64,000 nucleotides of DNA from Streptomyces sp. AM 4-1-1 (GCF_029167625.1 NZ_CP119145.1:2232001-2296000), one strand, 5' to 3'; counted from the first letter of the stretch, positions 16,921 to 26,188 are shown. Notes: generated by a model not told the origin, from the sequence alone. A program made the numbers and translations.

Positions 16921-18057
16921 TCAGTGCCGGGCGCGGCGCCGACGCCAGGTCCACACCACCAGCGCCGTGCCCCCGAGCAGGAAGGTGCCGATCAGATAGC
17001 CGGCCCTCGCACCCGTTCCGATCCAGGGCGACACGGGACCGGTCCTGGCGAGCTCGGGAAGACCGCCACCCGGGGCGACGGACCCCTCGTCGCGGGCGGG
17101 GTCGGCCGCGCCGTTCGCCCCGGAGGACGGACCGGTGGTGTCGGTGGTGTCGCTGCCGGTGATACCAGTGGTTCCGGTGCGACCGCTGGTACCGGTGGTC
17201 CCGGCGGCCGGCCCCTCACCGTCCCACGCGGTGCTGTCGTCCAGGAGATCCCCGGAGCCCAGAGCGTCCCGAGTGCCCCCGGGGTTCCCTGCGCCCCGGG
17301 CCTCCCCGGTGTCCCCGGTGTCCTCAGTACTCCCGGTGTCCTCAGCGCCCCCCACGCCCTCCGGACCCTCGCCGCCCCCCTCGGCGATCGCGAAGGTGTA
17401 GTCGTCCGACTCGCCGACCCACTCGCTGTCGCCCCCCGATGCCTTCGTCCTGCTCTTGCCGGTGTCGTTGAGCCACTGGACGACCGCGGCGTTCGCCTTG
17501 ATCCGGCCGGGCCCGACGTCGGAGGTGAATCCCATCCGTACCCGGACGGTGTACGTACGGCCTGCGGGAATGGTGAACCCGGAGAAGTTGGCGGCGTCGA
17601 AGACGCCGATCTGTTCGTCCCGGTCGGTTGTCTCCCAGTTGACCCGGTGTGCCACGGCGGGGTTCGCCTCCTCGTAGAACTGCAACTGGATCTGGTCGGG
17701 CCGTAGTTTCCGGTCCTGGTCGGTGAGGACCAGGACCGGGTGGATGGCCCGGCAGGGTTCGGACGTCGTGTTGGTCAGGTCGAGGTACCAGGTCCCGTGA
17801 CCGCCGGGGGCGTAGGTGTCCGGGCCGCCGTGGATGCGGGTCTCGATGGGGAAGTCTGCGGCGGCCGGATCACCGCAGCCGGGCGCCTTCCCGCCCGCCG
17901 GGCGCGCGGGGGTGGTCGACGACGCCCCGGACGCCTGGCCGGCCGAGGCCGGGGCGGACGACGCCTGACCGCCGGTCAGGACGGTGGGTACGACGGTGGC
18001 GGCGGCCAGCCCCTGCGCGAGGGCGTTGCGCAGCCGTGCGGGGGGCGTGAGGGGCAT
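16921..18057 (-). CDS. Cell-wall anchored surface protein with LAxTG sorting signal
   Basis: 378 residues: signal peptide (1-~38), an ordered domain of about 170 residues (ETRIHGGPDTYAPGGHGTWYLDLTNTTSEPCRAIHPVLVLTDQDRK...GRTYTVRVRMGF) with beta-sandwich character and a possible Cys pair, a long Thr/Gly/Asp-rich stalk, then LARTG, a hydrophobic helix and the basic tail RRRRARH. LAxTG is the class E sortase motif in Streptomyces, so the class F enzyme 9 kb away need not be its sortase. ATG 18057 begins MPLTPPARLRNALAQG. No related neighbour genes. Confidence 0.8.
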   Translation of the reverse strand: MPLTPPARLRNALAQGLAAATVVPTVLTGGQASSAPASAGQASGASSTTPARPAGGKAPGCGDPAAADFPIETRIHGGPDTYAPGGHGTWYLDLTNTTSEPCRAIHPVLVLTDQDRKLRPDQIQLQFYEEANPAVAHRVNWETTDRDEQIGVFDAANFSGFTIPAGRTYTVRVRMGFTSDVGPGRIKANAAVVQWLNDTGKSRTKASGGDSEWVGESDDYTFAIAEGGGEGPEGVGGAEDTGSTEDTGDTGEARGAGNPGGTRDALGSGDLLDDSTAWDGEGPAAGTTGTSGRTGTTGITGSDTTDTTGPSSGANGAADPARDEGSVAPGGGLPELARTGPVSPWIGTGARAGYLIGTFLLGGTALVVWTWRRRRARH

Positions 18058-18535
18058 GGACGGACACCCTTCGCTGGTCGGCGGAACGGTCGGCTTCCCG
18101 GTGCTGCTCCGGCGGTCACCGCACTCGGCGGTCACCACGCCCGGTTCCCCGGTCCCGGCGGTCACCACGCTCGGCGGTCGACCGGTCCCGGCGGTCATCG
18201 GCTGCGGGCGCTGTCCGGACCTGATCCGTCGGTGCACCGCCCGGTCGGCGACGCTGCCACGCCCGCGCGGGCGTGCGGACCCCGACATGCCGCGACCATG
18301 CCTGATGGAGCACCGACAACCCTCGTTCGGCCCAGCTCCCGGAGCCGTACGCCCGCGTACCACCGGGCCGCCGTCACCGCCCCGCGTGGCGCGGGGGACA
18401 ATCCGGTCACCATGCTCCGGGCCACCGCCACACTGGACGTCCCGGAGGCCGCACGCCGCTCGGCCGGAACGGCGTCACCGTCGTCCCGGCCACCGGCGCG
18501 TACCCGAATCCCATCGACCCCGAGGAGCACACCGT
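18058..18535. repeat. Gene-less divergent spacer with degenerate GGCGGTCACC repeats
   Basis: Between two divergent genes. At 18110-18201 the 10-mer GGCGGTCACC (or one-base variants such as GGCGGTCATC, GGCGGTCGAC) recurs five times at roughly 20-25 base spacing, interleaved with CCGGTCCC. The remainder has no recognisable element apart from the ribosome site of the heme-degrading-like gene (GAGGAG before 18536). Confidence 0.55.
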
Positions 18536-19015
18536 ATGAGCGCCACCGCTCCGACCATCTCCGAACTCATCGCCCAGGAGCGCCGCCTCACCCTCCCCCA
18601 CTTCAGCTACGACGACGCGTACGCCCTCGGCGGTCTGCTCGTGTCGCTGGCCCGGGAGCGGCACGCACCGGTCGCGATCGACATCAGGCGCGGCGCGCAG
18701 CAGTTGTTCCATGCCGCGCTGCCCGGTTCGAGCGCGGACAACGACGCCTGGATCGACCGCAAGCGCCGGGTCGTCGAGCGGTACGGCGAGAGTTCGTATC
18801 TGGTGGGGACGCGGTTCCGGGCGAAGGGGACGACGTTCGAGGAGTCGTCACGGCTGGACCCGGACACGTACGCCGCGCACGGTGGTTCGTTCCCGATCTC
18901 GGTCGAGGGGGCGGGCGTGATCGGTTCGGTCACGGTGTCGGGCCTGCCGCAGGCCGAGGACCACGCGCTGGTCGTCGAGGCTCTGGAGGTCTTCGCCACC
19001 ACCAGCCGCGGCTGA
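18536..19015 (+). CDS. UPF0303/heme-degrading domain protein (HbpS-like)
   Basis: 159 residues. Pattern APTISELIAQERRLTLPHFSYDDAYALG, PVAIDIRRGAQQLFHAALPGSSADNDAWIDRKRRVVERYGESSY and GGSFPISVEGAGVIGSVTVSGLPQAEDHALVVEAL matches the small alpha/beta DUF336-like proteins that include Streptomyces HbpS, a heme-binding, octamer-forming redox sensor accessory. No signal peptide and no SenS/SenR two-component genes adjacent, so it is the cytosolic subgroup of unknown in vivo role. ATG 18536 has GAGGAG upstream. Confidence 0.85.
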   Translation: MSATAPTISELIAQERRLTLPHFSYDDAYALGGLLVSLARERHAPVAIDIRRGAQQLFHAALPGSSADNDAWIDRKRRVVERYGESSYLVGTRFRAKGTTFEESSRLDPDTYAAHGGSFPISVEGAGVIGSVTVSGLPQAEDHALVVEALEVFATTSRG

Positions 19016-19058
19016 GGCGACCGGGGCGGGGCCCGGCCCCCGGCCCGCCCGAGGGGAC

Positions 19059-19079
19059 GGCCCGCCCTGTCGGGCGGCC
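19059..19079. terminator. Possible terminator between convergent genes
   Basis: CCGCCC / GGGCGG stem (extended by GGC/GCC pairs) with a short TGTC loop in the 158-bp gap between convergent genes. Confidence 0.4.
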
Positions 19080-19173
19080 CTCGCATCCCGCCCCGTCCCG
19101 GCCCCCCGACCGGCACCAGCGCGCACTCCGGGGCACTGCGGGGCACCCACCCCGCTCCCGCCCCACTCCCCCG

Positions 19174-20034
19174 TTACGCGTCCTTCAACTGCTGCCGCTG
19201 CCGCCCGAGCCCTTCGACCTCCAGCTCGACGACATCGCCCGCGCGCAGGAACGGCCGCGGTTCCGGCTGTCCGAGCGCCACCCCGGCCGGCGTACCGGTG
19301 TTGATCACATCGCCCGGGTACAGCGTCATGAAGTGGCTGATGTAGCGCACCACCTCACCCACCGGGAAGATCTGGTCGGCGGTCGATCCGTTCTGCTTCA
19401 GCTCGCCGTTGACCCACAGCCGCAGTCCCAGCGCCTGCGGGTCCGGCACGTCGTCGGCCGTCACCAGCCAGGGCCCCAGCGGGCTGAACGTCTCGCAGTT
19501 CTTGCCCTTGTCCCAGGTGCCGCCGCGCTCGCTCTGGAACTCGCGCTCGGAGACGTCGTGGGCGGTCGCGTACCCGGCGACGTACCCCATCGCCTCCTCG
19601 GCGGACTCCAGACAGCGGGCGGTGCGCCCGATGACGACGGCGAGTTCGACCTCCCAGTCGGTCTTACGGCTGCCACGCGGCACGAGCACCGTGTCCTCGG
19701 GGCCGACGACCGTGTCCGGCGCCTTGAGGAACAGGACCGGTTCGGCCGGGACCTGTGCCCCGACCTCGGCGGCGTGGTCGTGGTAGTTCAGCCCGACGCA
19801 CACGATCTTGCCGATCCGGGCGAGCGGCGGGCCGATCCGCAGCCCGTCGGCGTCGAGCGCGGGCAGCACTCCGGGCGTGCCCGCGGCGCTCCGCAGCCGC
19901 GCGAGCGCGGACCCGTCCGCGAGCAGTTCGCCGTCGATGTCGGTGACGATCCCCGACAGATCACGCAGGATTCCGTCCTGGTCCAGCAACGCGGGCCGTT
20001 CCGCACCCGCCGTACCCACACGAAGCAGCTTCAA
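19174..20034 (-). CDS. Fumarylacetoacetate hydrolase (FAH) family protein
   Basis: 286 residues. Metal-binding FAH-fold signatures: KIVCVGLNYHDHAAEVG, the acidic metal ligands in DWEVELAVVIGRTAR and YATAHDVSEREFQ, and GDVINTGTPAGVALGQPEP. Family members hydrolyse or decarboxylate acylpyruvates and related diketo acids; the substrate here is not determinable. I place the start at TTG 20034 (KLLRVGTAGAERPALL), which begins the conserved N-terminal strand and is preceded by GGGGGAGA; the longer ATG version adds a 23-residue extension unlike the family. Confidence 0.87.
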   Translation of the reverse strand: MKLLRVGTAGAERPALLDQDGILRDLSGIVTDIDGELLADGSALARLRSAAGTPGVLPALDADGLRIGPPLARIGKIVCVGLNYHDHAAEVGAQVPAEPVLFLKAPDTVVGPEDTVLVPRGSRKTDWEVELAVVIGRTARCLESAEEAMGYVAGYATAHDVSEREFQSERGGTWDKGKNCETFSPLGPWLVTADDVPDPQALGLRLWVNGELKQNGSTADQIFPVGEVVRYISHFMTLYPGDVINTGTPAGVALGQPEPRPFLRAGDVVELEVEGLGRQRQQLKDA

Positions 20035-20162
20035 CGGTCTGTCTCCCCCAGGGTCTTTCGTCCGAACAGGTGGCGGCCATCGCAGGCCCGGCCGATCCTC
20101 CAAGACACCGGATCACTCCGCAAGCCCCCGTTCACGCGACGGACCGGGACGGTCACCACCGG

Positions 20163-20942
20163 TCAGGCGGCCGTGGTGGGGGCCGCCACGACCGTGCCCG
20201 CCGGGTGCACGTCCCGGTAGAGGACCGCGCGCTCGATCGCGGTCCAGGTGGTGCTCGTCACGACGTACAGGGCGGCGGCCAGCGGCACCACGCCCACGGT
20301 GAAGAGCGTCGCGAACGACATCAGCGGCATCAGCCTGGACATCGCGCCCATGCCCGGAACGGTCTCCCCGTCCGGTCCCGTGACGGGCGTCATCGGATTG
20401 GCGGCGAGCTGACGCTTCGTACGCCCGTAGTTGAACGTCGCCACGGCCGCGACGATCGCGAACAGCCCCAGATAGACCACGCCCTGCGCGCCGAACGGCC
20501 CGCCGTGCGCGAGCGCGTCGTGCCAGCGGTCGCCGAGCGGGGCGTCGAACAGCTGGTGGCCGAGGAGCCGATTGGGCTCGCCGCCGATGTCCCGGCTGGA
20601 GAACAGGTGGTACAGCAGGAAGAAGGCCGGCATCTGGAGGAGGCTCGGCAGGCAGCCGGACAGCGGCGAGACCTGCTCCTCGGCGTGCAGCTCGGCGACC
20701 GCCTTCCGGAGCCGTTCGGGGTCCTTGGCGTGCTTCTTGCGGAGTTCCGCGACCCGCGGCTGAATCCTGGTGCGGGCCTTCTGGCCGCGCGCCGTCGCCC
20801 GGGACAGCGGATGCACGGCGAGCCGTACCAGCGCGGTGAACAGGACGATCGCGGCGGCGGTCGCCGCGCTCTGGAAGAACGGGTGGAGCAGATCGGCCAG
20901 CGAGCCGACCAGGCTCGCGAAAGCGGACATGAAGGCGGACAT
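20163..20942 (-). CDS. yidC: YidC/Oxa1-family membrane protein insertase paralogue
   Basis: 259 residues with five predicted membrane segments and the YidC core: ARTRIQPRVAELRKKHAKDPERLRKAVAELHAEEQVSPLSGCLPSLLQMPAFFLLYHLF contains the conserved coiled-coil region and the hydrophilic-groove helix. It inserts and folds membrane proteins. It is shorter than the main actinobacterial YidC, lacks the ribosome-binding basic C-tail and is not next to rnpA/rpmH, so I regard it as a second YidC copy. A DUF6412 membrane protein is 158 bp upstream on the same strand. Confidence 0.88.
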   Translation of the reverse strand: MSAFMSAFASLVGSLADLLHPFFQSAATAAAIVLFTALVRLAVHPLSRATARGQKARTRIQPRVAELRKKHAKDPERLRKAVAELHAEEQVSPLSGCLPSLLQMPAFFLLYHLFSSRDIGGEPNRLLGHQLFDAPLGDRWHDALAHGGPFGAQGVVYLGLFAIVAAVATFNYGRTKRQLAANPMTPVTGPDGETVPGMGAMSRLMPLMSFATLFTVGVVPLAAALYVVTSTTWTAIERAVLYRDVHPAGTVVAAPTTAA

Positions 20943-21100
20943 GGATGAGCCCTCCGGGGGTCTCGTCGTGCCGGGAAAGGAGATGTCGACTCGGCAGGAC
21001 GACCGCGCGGGCCCCGGACACGCGAGAGCGCGCCGGAGGAGGGGCGGGAGAAGCGGAAGTGGAGAAGGAAGCGGGTGCTGTGCTGCGCCCCGCTCTGCCC

Positions 21101-21469
21101 CTACGCGGCCGTCGGGAGACGGCGTCCGGGGGCTCGGGGCCTGGTGCGGCCCTTGGCGTCGGGATCACGCTGGGGCAGGAACGCGGTGCGTTTCTCCCGG
21201 TCGCGGATGGCGGTACGGACCCGGGTGCGCGGCACGGGCACGGCGCAGCGCGCGCTGATGACCGAGCAGACGACGAGCGCCGACCCGGCCGCCGCGGTGG
21301 CGGCGAGCGCGACGGCGGCGGAGAGGCCGCCGCCCTCGGCGAGGAGGACTTCGGTCAGGAAGAAGAGCAGCAGCCCGGCGGGCCGGAGCAGCCGGGCGAA
21401 CCCGCCGCGGAGAGGACTCGCGCCACCGGGCGTGCGGCCGGTGACACCGCTGATGGTTCGCACGATCAT
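21101..21469 (-). CDS. DUF6412-like small membrane protein
   Basis: 122 residues with two hydrophobic helices (LLRPAGLLLFFLTEVLLAEGG and SAAVALAATAAAGSALVVCSVISARCAV) and a basic, Pro/Arg-rich cytosolic tail. Resembles the DUF6412 family often found next to YidC paralogues. Start: ATG 21469 lies only two to three bases from a perfect GGAGG, while the in-frame GTG 21463 has ideal spacing, so the true product may be two residues shorter. Function unknown; association with membrane insertion is inference. Confidence 0.65.
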   Translation of the reverse strand: MIVRTISGVTGRTPGGASPLRGGFARLLRPAGLLLFFLTEVLLAEGGGLSAAVALAATAAAGSALVVCSVISARCAVPVPRTRVRTAIRDREKRTAFLPQRDPDAKGRTRPRAPGRRLPTAA

Positions 21470-21532
21470 TCCCTCCCTCCTTTCCTTCCGCCGTGTTCGA
21501 GCCGCGCAACTGTCGTTCGAGCCCTTCAGCCG

Positions 21533-23092
21533 TTATACACGACGGCCCGGGGCGGACCCCCCGGCCCGGCCGTCCACCCCCGCCACCCCGTTCTCCCGGT
21601 CGCCCCGGTCGTCCCCGCCGTCCCAGTCGTCGCGGGCGAGCACCTCACGGTCCGGCCGGTCGTCACGGTCGCGCGGCCCCGCGTACGTCACCGCGAGCGC
21701 CACGACGAGGTTGACGCCGAGCCCGACGATCCCCGCGTTCACCCCCCACACGGGGTCGTTGCCGGTGAACACGAGCCCGCACACCACCGCGACCCCGACG
21801 ACCAGCCCCGTCAGCGCCCCGAGCCACGTCAAGCGCCGCCACACCAGACCCAGCAGCACCATGGGAAGCAGTTGCGCCATTCCCTCGTACGAGATGAGCG
21901 AGAGCCGCACCAGGGTGTTCGGCGCGGTGTACGTCAGGACGAGCGCGATCAGTCCCGCGACCACCACCACACACTGCGCGGCCCCCTTCTGCCGGTGCTG
22001 CCAGCGCGGTACGAGCGAGAGCACGCTGCGCCCCCACATGGTGCCGATGACCAGCATGAACACGGCCATCGGGACGATCGAGGAGAGCGCGGCGGCGACC
22101 CCGACGAACCCGACGGCCCAGGCGGGCAGCGAGTCCACGACCAGCTCGAAGAGCGCGAGGTTGGACTCGGCGCCGACCAGGCCGGGCACGATGAACAGGG
22201 CGGCCATCCCGAGCAGCATCGGCACGAACAGCAGGATGTTGTACGCGGGCAGCCACATCGCGTTGCGTCGCAGCGCGTCGGAGTTCCGCGCGCCGAGATA
22301 GCCGGCCACGGTCGTCGGGAAGATCACCACGGTGAGGGAGTTGAGGAACGACGTGGTGACGTACCACGCCTGCCCGAGTCCGCTGTCGCCGTGCCCGGGG
22401 AAGGTCAGCCAGTCGCTCTTCTCGGTCACGAGCCGGTCGAGGAAGGGCCCGTACCCGTCGAAGTAGTGCATCGGCACGTACAGCGCGAGGAACCCGAGCG
22501 TGGCGATGACCAGCACGTCCTTCAGCACCGACACCCAGGCGCTGCCGCGCAGCCCGCTCACCACGACGAATCCGGTGGTCACTGCGAAGGCGACGAAGTA
22601 GGCCCAGTCCAGGCTGATCGCGCCGTACGAGATGGTCGAGACGACCACGCCCATGCCGGTGATCTGGAGCTGGATGTACGGCAGCAGGAAGACCGTCGCG
22701 AGCACCGCGACCAGGGCGCCGAGCCAGGGCCGTCCGAAGCGGTGCGCCACCATGTCGGTGATCCCGACGAGGCCGTGCTCACGCGCGTACGACCACATCA
22801 TCGGACCGACGACATAGCCGACGGCGTACCCGCAGGACATGTACGCGACGACGTAGAGCACCGGGGCGCCGTAGTTGTAGCCCCAACCGGCGGCGCCGAG
22901 ATAGCTGAAGCTGGTGTACCCCTCACCGGCCATCAGCACCCAGATGAACACGGCCCCCAGGCTCCGCCCGCCGACCGACCACTCGGCGAGCCCGCCCGCC
23001 CCGCCACCGCGCCCGCGCACGGCGAGCAGCCCGAGGGCGACGGTCCCCACCATGAAGGCCGCGAAGACGGAGGTCGCGACGGCGGCGTTCAC
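21533..23092 (-). CDS. Sodium:solute symporter family transporter (MctP-like)
   Basis: 519 residues, 13 hydrophobic segments. SSS-family features: SVGGRSLGAVFIWVLMAGEGYTSFSYLGAAGWGYNYG near the N-terminus and GVAAALSSIVPMAVFMLVIGTMWGR in the middle. Probably imports monocarboxylates or other organic anions with Na+. GTG 23092 overlaps the DUF3311 stop (GTGA), the standard DUF3311-SSS transporter pair. The last ~40 residues are charged and low complexity. Confidence 0.88.
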   Translation of the reverse strand: MNAAVATSVFAAFMVGTVALGLLAVRGRGGGAGGLAEWSVGGRSLGAVFIWVLMAGEGYTSFSYLGAAGWGYNYGAPVLYVVAYMSCGYAVGYVVGPMMWSYAREHGLVGITDMVAHRFGRPWLGALVAVLATVFLLPYIQLQITGMGVVVSTISYGAISLDWAYFVAFAVTTGFVVVSGLRGSAWVSVLKDVLVIATLGFLALYVPMHYFDGYGPFLDRLVTEKSDWLTFPGHGDSGLGQAWYVTTSFLNSLTVVIFPTTVAGYLGARNSDALRRNAMWLPAYNILLFVPMLLGMAALFIVPGLVGAESNLALFELVVDSLPAWAVGFVGVAAALSSIVPMAVFMLVIGTMWGRSVLSLVPRWQHRQKGAAQCVVVVAGLIALVLTYTAPNTLVRLSLISYEGMAQLLPMVLLGLVWRRLTWLGALTGLVVGVAVVCGLVFTGNDPVWGVNAGIVGLGVNLVVALAVTYAGPRDRDDRPDREVLARDDWDGGDDRGDRENGVAGVDGRAGGSAPGRRV

Positions 23093-23277
23093 CGGCGGTC
23101 CCCCCGCCTGGTCAGCCACACCGCGACGGGGGTCAACAGGGTCGCCCCCAACAGCCACACGAAGAGGAACGGCAGCCCGAACACGACGGGCCGGACCCGG
23201 TTCACGAACGGCAGCGCCCCCAGGTAGAGGGCGTAGGGGACCAGCAACCACAACAGCTGAGGGCGTCTTCTGAGCAC
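23089..23277 (-). CDS. DUF3311 small membrane protein, symporter accessory
   Basis: 62 residues, two hydrophobic helices (LLWLLVPYALYLGALPF and VVFGLPFLFVWLLGATLLTPVAVWL). DUF3311 proteins precede SSS transporters and probably form a small subunit. GTG start at 23277; its stop overlaps the symporter start. Confidence 0.85.
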   Translation of the reverse strand: MLRRRPQLLWLLVPYALYLGALPFVNRVRPVVFGLPFLFVWLLGATLLTPVAVWLTRRGDRR

Positions 23278-23582
23278 GTGAGGACCTTAAGGGCTGTCCC
23301 GCCACGGACCGACGAGGCCCACGCCACCACACCTCACACCCCCACGCCATCCCCACGCGCCCCACACCATCGCCCCGATCCCCACCCGGAGCCACCCGGC
23401 CATCCCCCGACCACCGGACCACCGCCCGCCCCACCCCTCCCCGGCCCCGTCACCTCATCCCCTCATCCCCTCATCCCCTCATCCCGTACTCATCACCTCC
23501 CCGTCCCCTCCCCGTCCCCTTCCCGCCACGGTGGCCCTCCGCCCGCTCCGCCACGGCGGCGTGCGGCAGTACGGTGTCATCC
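23278..23582. other. Divergent spacer, pyrimidine-rich with CCTCATCC repeats
   Basis: About 0.3 kb between divergent genes, strongly C-rich on the plus strand; TCATCCCC recurs in tandem around 23455-23490, followed by CCCCGTCCCCT-type repeats. No clear promoter box was identified. Confidence 0.45.
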
Positions 23583-24590
23583 ATGCGCCCCGACACGCCT
23601 GCCGACCACACCACCGAAGCCGAGCGCCTGATGCGCGCCGCGGCGCAGTACCCCGAGGACCACGAACCGTTGTTCCTCCAGGCCGCGGCCCATCTGGAAC
23701 TCGCCGGCGACCGCGCCCGCGCCACCACGCTCTACGACCAGCTGCTCGCCGGTGACTCCCCCGCAACCGAGCACCCGCACCTCGTCAAGGCCCTCCAGGC
23801 GGCGAACCTCTGGGAATACGGTCACGCGGCGGAGGCCCGCGCGATCATCGACGGCATCCGCGCCGCGAGCCCCCTGGACCCGGCCCCCTGGGAGATCGTC
23901 GCCGAGACGCTGGAGTCCCACGACGAGCTGGAGGCCGCACACGACCACTTCACGGCCGCGCTGACACTGCTGCTCACCCCGGGCGAGGACGTCCCGTACG
24001 CCACCCAGTCCCTGCTGACCGGCCGCCACCGGGTACGCAGGCTGCTGGGCGTCGAGCACGACACCTGGGACGAACTGGCCGACACCCTGCACACAGCGGC
24101 CGTCCCCCTCGACGAACTGCACGACCCGAAGCGCCTCTGGTCGCTCGGCTCATCCGATCCGGACGAACTCCAGGCCGAGATCACCCGCCTCCGCGCCGAA
24201 CTGGGCACCTACCGCACGGCGCTGTCCCGCCCGTTCCCGGTGGCGGTCCTGCACTGGCCGGCGGCCGAACTGGCGGAACTGCTCACCGCGTACCCGGGAC
24301 TGCGCACGGAGTACGTCTCCCACGCCGACCACCTCTCCCGCCTGGAAGCCGCCCTCCGCGACCTCCACACCGCGGGCACCCCGAACCTCGGCATCGTCAC
24401 GGGCACGGTCCCCTCGTACGAGGCGTTCGCCGCCTCGGAAGCCACGTCCCCGTCCGACCCGGACCTGCTCCCCCAGTACGCCACCACCCTCGCCGCCCGA
24501 GGCCGCGCCACCCCTTGGCCCCCGCCCCGCAACGGCCCTTGCTGGTGCGGATCGGGGCGGGCTTACGGGGACTGTCACGGGGTGAGCTGA
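23583..24590 (+). CDS. TPR-like protein with C-terminal SEC-C zinc motif
   Basis: 335 residues. N-terminal ~150 residues are helical tetratricopeptide-like (AERLMRAAAQYPEDHEPLFLQAAAHLELAGDRARATTLYDQLLAG, then two further repeats). The extreme C-terminus, NGPCWCGSGRAYGDCHG, is a SEC-C zinc-binding motif (CxCxSGxxxxxCH), used for protein or ribosome contacts. The ATG 23583 start removes three unsupported residues. It is the last ordinary gene before the defence island. Confidence 0.85.
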   Translation: MRPDTPADHTTEAERLMRAAAQYPEDHEPLFLQAAAHLELAGDRARATTLYDQLLAGDSPATEHPHLVKALQAANLWEYGHAAEARAIIDGIRAASPLDPAPWEIVAETLESHDELEAAHDHFTAALTLLLTPGEDVPYATQSLLTGRHRVRRLLGVEHDTWDELADTLHTAAVPLDELHDPKRLWSLGSSDPDELQAEITRLRAELGTYRTALSRPFPVAVLHWPAAELAELLTAYPGLRTEYVSHADHLSRLEAALRDLHTAGTPNLGIVTGTVPSYEAFAASEATSPSDPDLLPQYATTLAARGRATPWPPPRNGPCWCGSGRAYGDCHGVS

Positions 24591-24694
24591 AGCCGGCGCG
24601 CTCCTCCGGCCTCGGTCTCCTGACGCCGTAGTACGGCGGCACTCTGTTCCGTACCATCGAACCTCACGCATCGGTCCCGGCACGCGCAGGAGCC

Positions 24695-25120
24695 ATGAAC
24701 ACAGCCAAACCGTCCTCTCCCGGAGTCTCCGCACGCATGAGTCGACAGGCTCGACGTGACACCGCTCCGGAGGTGGCGGTGCGCAAGCTCCTGCACGCGG
24801 GGGGACGCCGATATCGGCTCAACGTGCGGGTTCCGGACATGCCGCGGCGGACCATCGACATCGCGTTCCCCCGCGCCAAGGTCGCCGTGTTCCTCGACGG
24901 CTGTTTCTGGCACGGCTGTCCACAGCACGCCACACGGCCGAAAGCGAACGCCGAGTGGTGGCGGGAGAAGCTCGACCGGAACATGGCACGCGACGTGGAG
25001 ACCACCGAACATCTGGCAGCCGCAGGATGGACGGTGTTGCGGTTCTGGGAGCACGAGGCGCCACTCCTGATCGCTGAGCGAGTGGCGGCAGCCGTCGACC
25101 GGACCCGGTCGGACGAGTAG
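24695..25120 (+). CDS. vsr: Very short patch repair (Vsr) endonuclease
   Basis: 141 residues. Nicks 5' of the T in T:G mismatches arising from deamination of 5-methylcytosine. Family core visible: SRQARRDTAPEVAVRKLLHAGGRRYRLNV, the PD-(D/E)XK-like acidic motif RRTIDIAFPRAKVAVFLDGCFWHGC with catalytic Asp and the His/Cys zinc site (CFWHGCPQH), then ARDVETTEHLAAAGWTVLRFWEHE. Placed 20 bp before two cytosine methyltransferase genes, the usual vsr context. First gene of the island's rightward left arm. Confidence 0.94.
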   Translation: MNTAKPSSPGVSARMSRQARRDTAPEVAVRKLLHAGGRRYRLNVRVPDMPRRTIDIAFPRAKVAVFLDGCFWHGCPQHATRPKANAEWWREKLDRNMARDVETTEHLAAAGWTVLRFWEHEAPLLIAERVAAAVDRTRSDE

Positions 25121-25140
25121 ACGGACACGGCAGGAACGGG

Positions 25141-26121
25141 GTGGGTACTGTGGGCGAGTTGCGGTTCGTGGATGTGTGCGCGGGAGCCGGTGGTCTGGCG
25201 CTGGGACTGGAGCGGGCCGGTTTCCGGCCGGTGCTGCTCCTGGACAGGAAACCGGTGGCTTGCGAGACCTTGCGCCGGAACCGACCGACATGGAACGTCC
25301 TGGAGACGGACCTCCTGGACTTCGACCCCGCCGAGCACCAGGAAACGTACGATGTCGATCTGCTGTCCGCAGGACTGCCCCGGGTGAAGTCCAGCGCGAC
25401 CGTCGCCCGAGTCGGGACGGAGGATGAACTCCGTCTCCTGGAGGCGACGGTTCTGCTGGCCCACGCCGTGCGACCACGCGCCCTGCTCATCGAGAACGTG
25501 CCGGGGCTGGTGGACTCCCCGCAGTTCGAGACAGTGCGCGAGTTCATTCACAAGGAGCTGGAGCACCTCGGATACCGGTTCCGCTGGTTCGTCCTGAACG
25601 CGGCCGACTTCGGCGTACCGCAGGTCCGCAAACAGGGTGTGCTGGTCGCGTTGCAGGACCGCTACTTCGATGCGTTCCGACCGCCGCTACCGACGGTCGG
25701 AACGCATGTTCCGGTGGGTCGGGCACTGCGGGATTCCATGGGAGCTCGTGGCTGGCCCTGTGCGGACGCGTGGGCGGCGCAGGCGCTGAGTGTGGCGCCG
25801 ACCCTCGTGGGCGGCTCCGACAACCGGGGAGGTGCGGATCTCGGACCGACGGGCTCCAAGAAGGCATGGGCCCGCATGGAGGTCAACGGTGGGGCTCTGG
25901 CCGACGAAGTTCCAGGGCCAGGCTTCGATTGGACACCCGGGGGACCTGTCTCGGGGATGGTCAAGCTCACCGACGGACAGGCCGCCCTTCTGCAGGCGTT
26001 TCCTCCCGAGTGGAGATTCGTCGGCCGGAAGACGGCTCGCTATCGACAGGTCGGTCACGCATCGCCGCCGCCGGTCGGAGAGGCACTCGGGCAGGCGATC
26101 AAGATCGCACTGAACGCCTGA
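25141..26121 (+). CDS. DNA cytosine-5 methyltransferase homologue lacking the catalytic cysteine
   Basis: 326 residues with the C5-methylase scaffold: motif I FVDVCAGAGGLALGLERAGF (SAM binding), motif VI LLIENVPGLV, motif VIII FGVPQVRKQGVLVAL and a motif X-like ASPPPVGEALGQAI. Motif IV, normally PCQ with the nucleophilic Cys, reads SAGLPRVKSS (codons CTG CCC CGG GTG), so no canonical catalysis is possible. The surrounding frame is intact and codon use normal, which argues for a conserved pseudoenzyme, perhaps a specificity or allosteric subunit of the active methylase encoded next door, rather than decay. Start GTG 25141 (or GTG 25150). Confidence 0.88.
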   Translation: MGTVGELRFVDVCAGAGGLALGLERAGFRPVLLLDRKPVACETLRRNRPTWNVLETDLLDFDPAEHQETYDVDLLSAGLPRVKSSATVARVGTEDELRLLEATVLLAHAVRPRALLIENVPGLVDSPQFETVREFIHKELEHLGYRFRWFVLNAADFGVPQVRKQGVLVALQDRYFDAFRPPLPTVGTHVPVGRALRDSMGARGWPCADAWAAQALSVAPTLVGGSDNRGGADLGPTGSKKAWARMEVNGGALADEVPGPGFDWTPGGPVSGMVKLTDGQAALLQAFPPEWRFVGRKTARYRQVGHASPPPVGEALGQAIKIALNA

Positions 26122-26188
26122 TCCGTCACACTATGCCGCGCGATGGGATCGAACTGCGCAGTCCCCTGAGCCGATACACTTCAAACCC

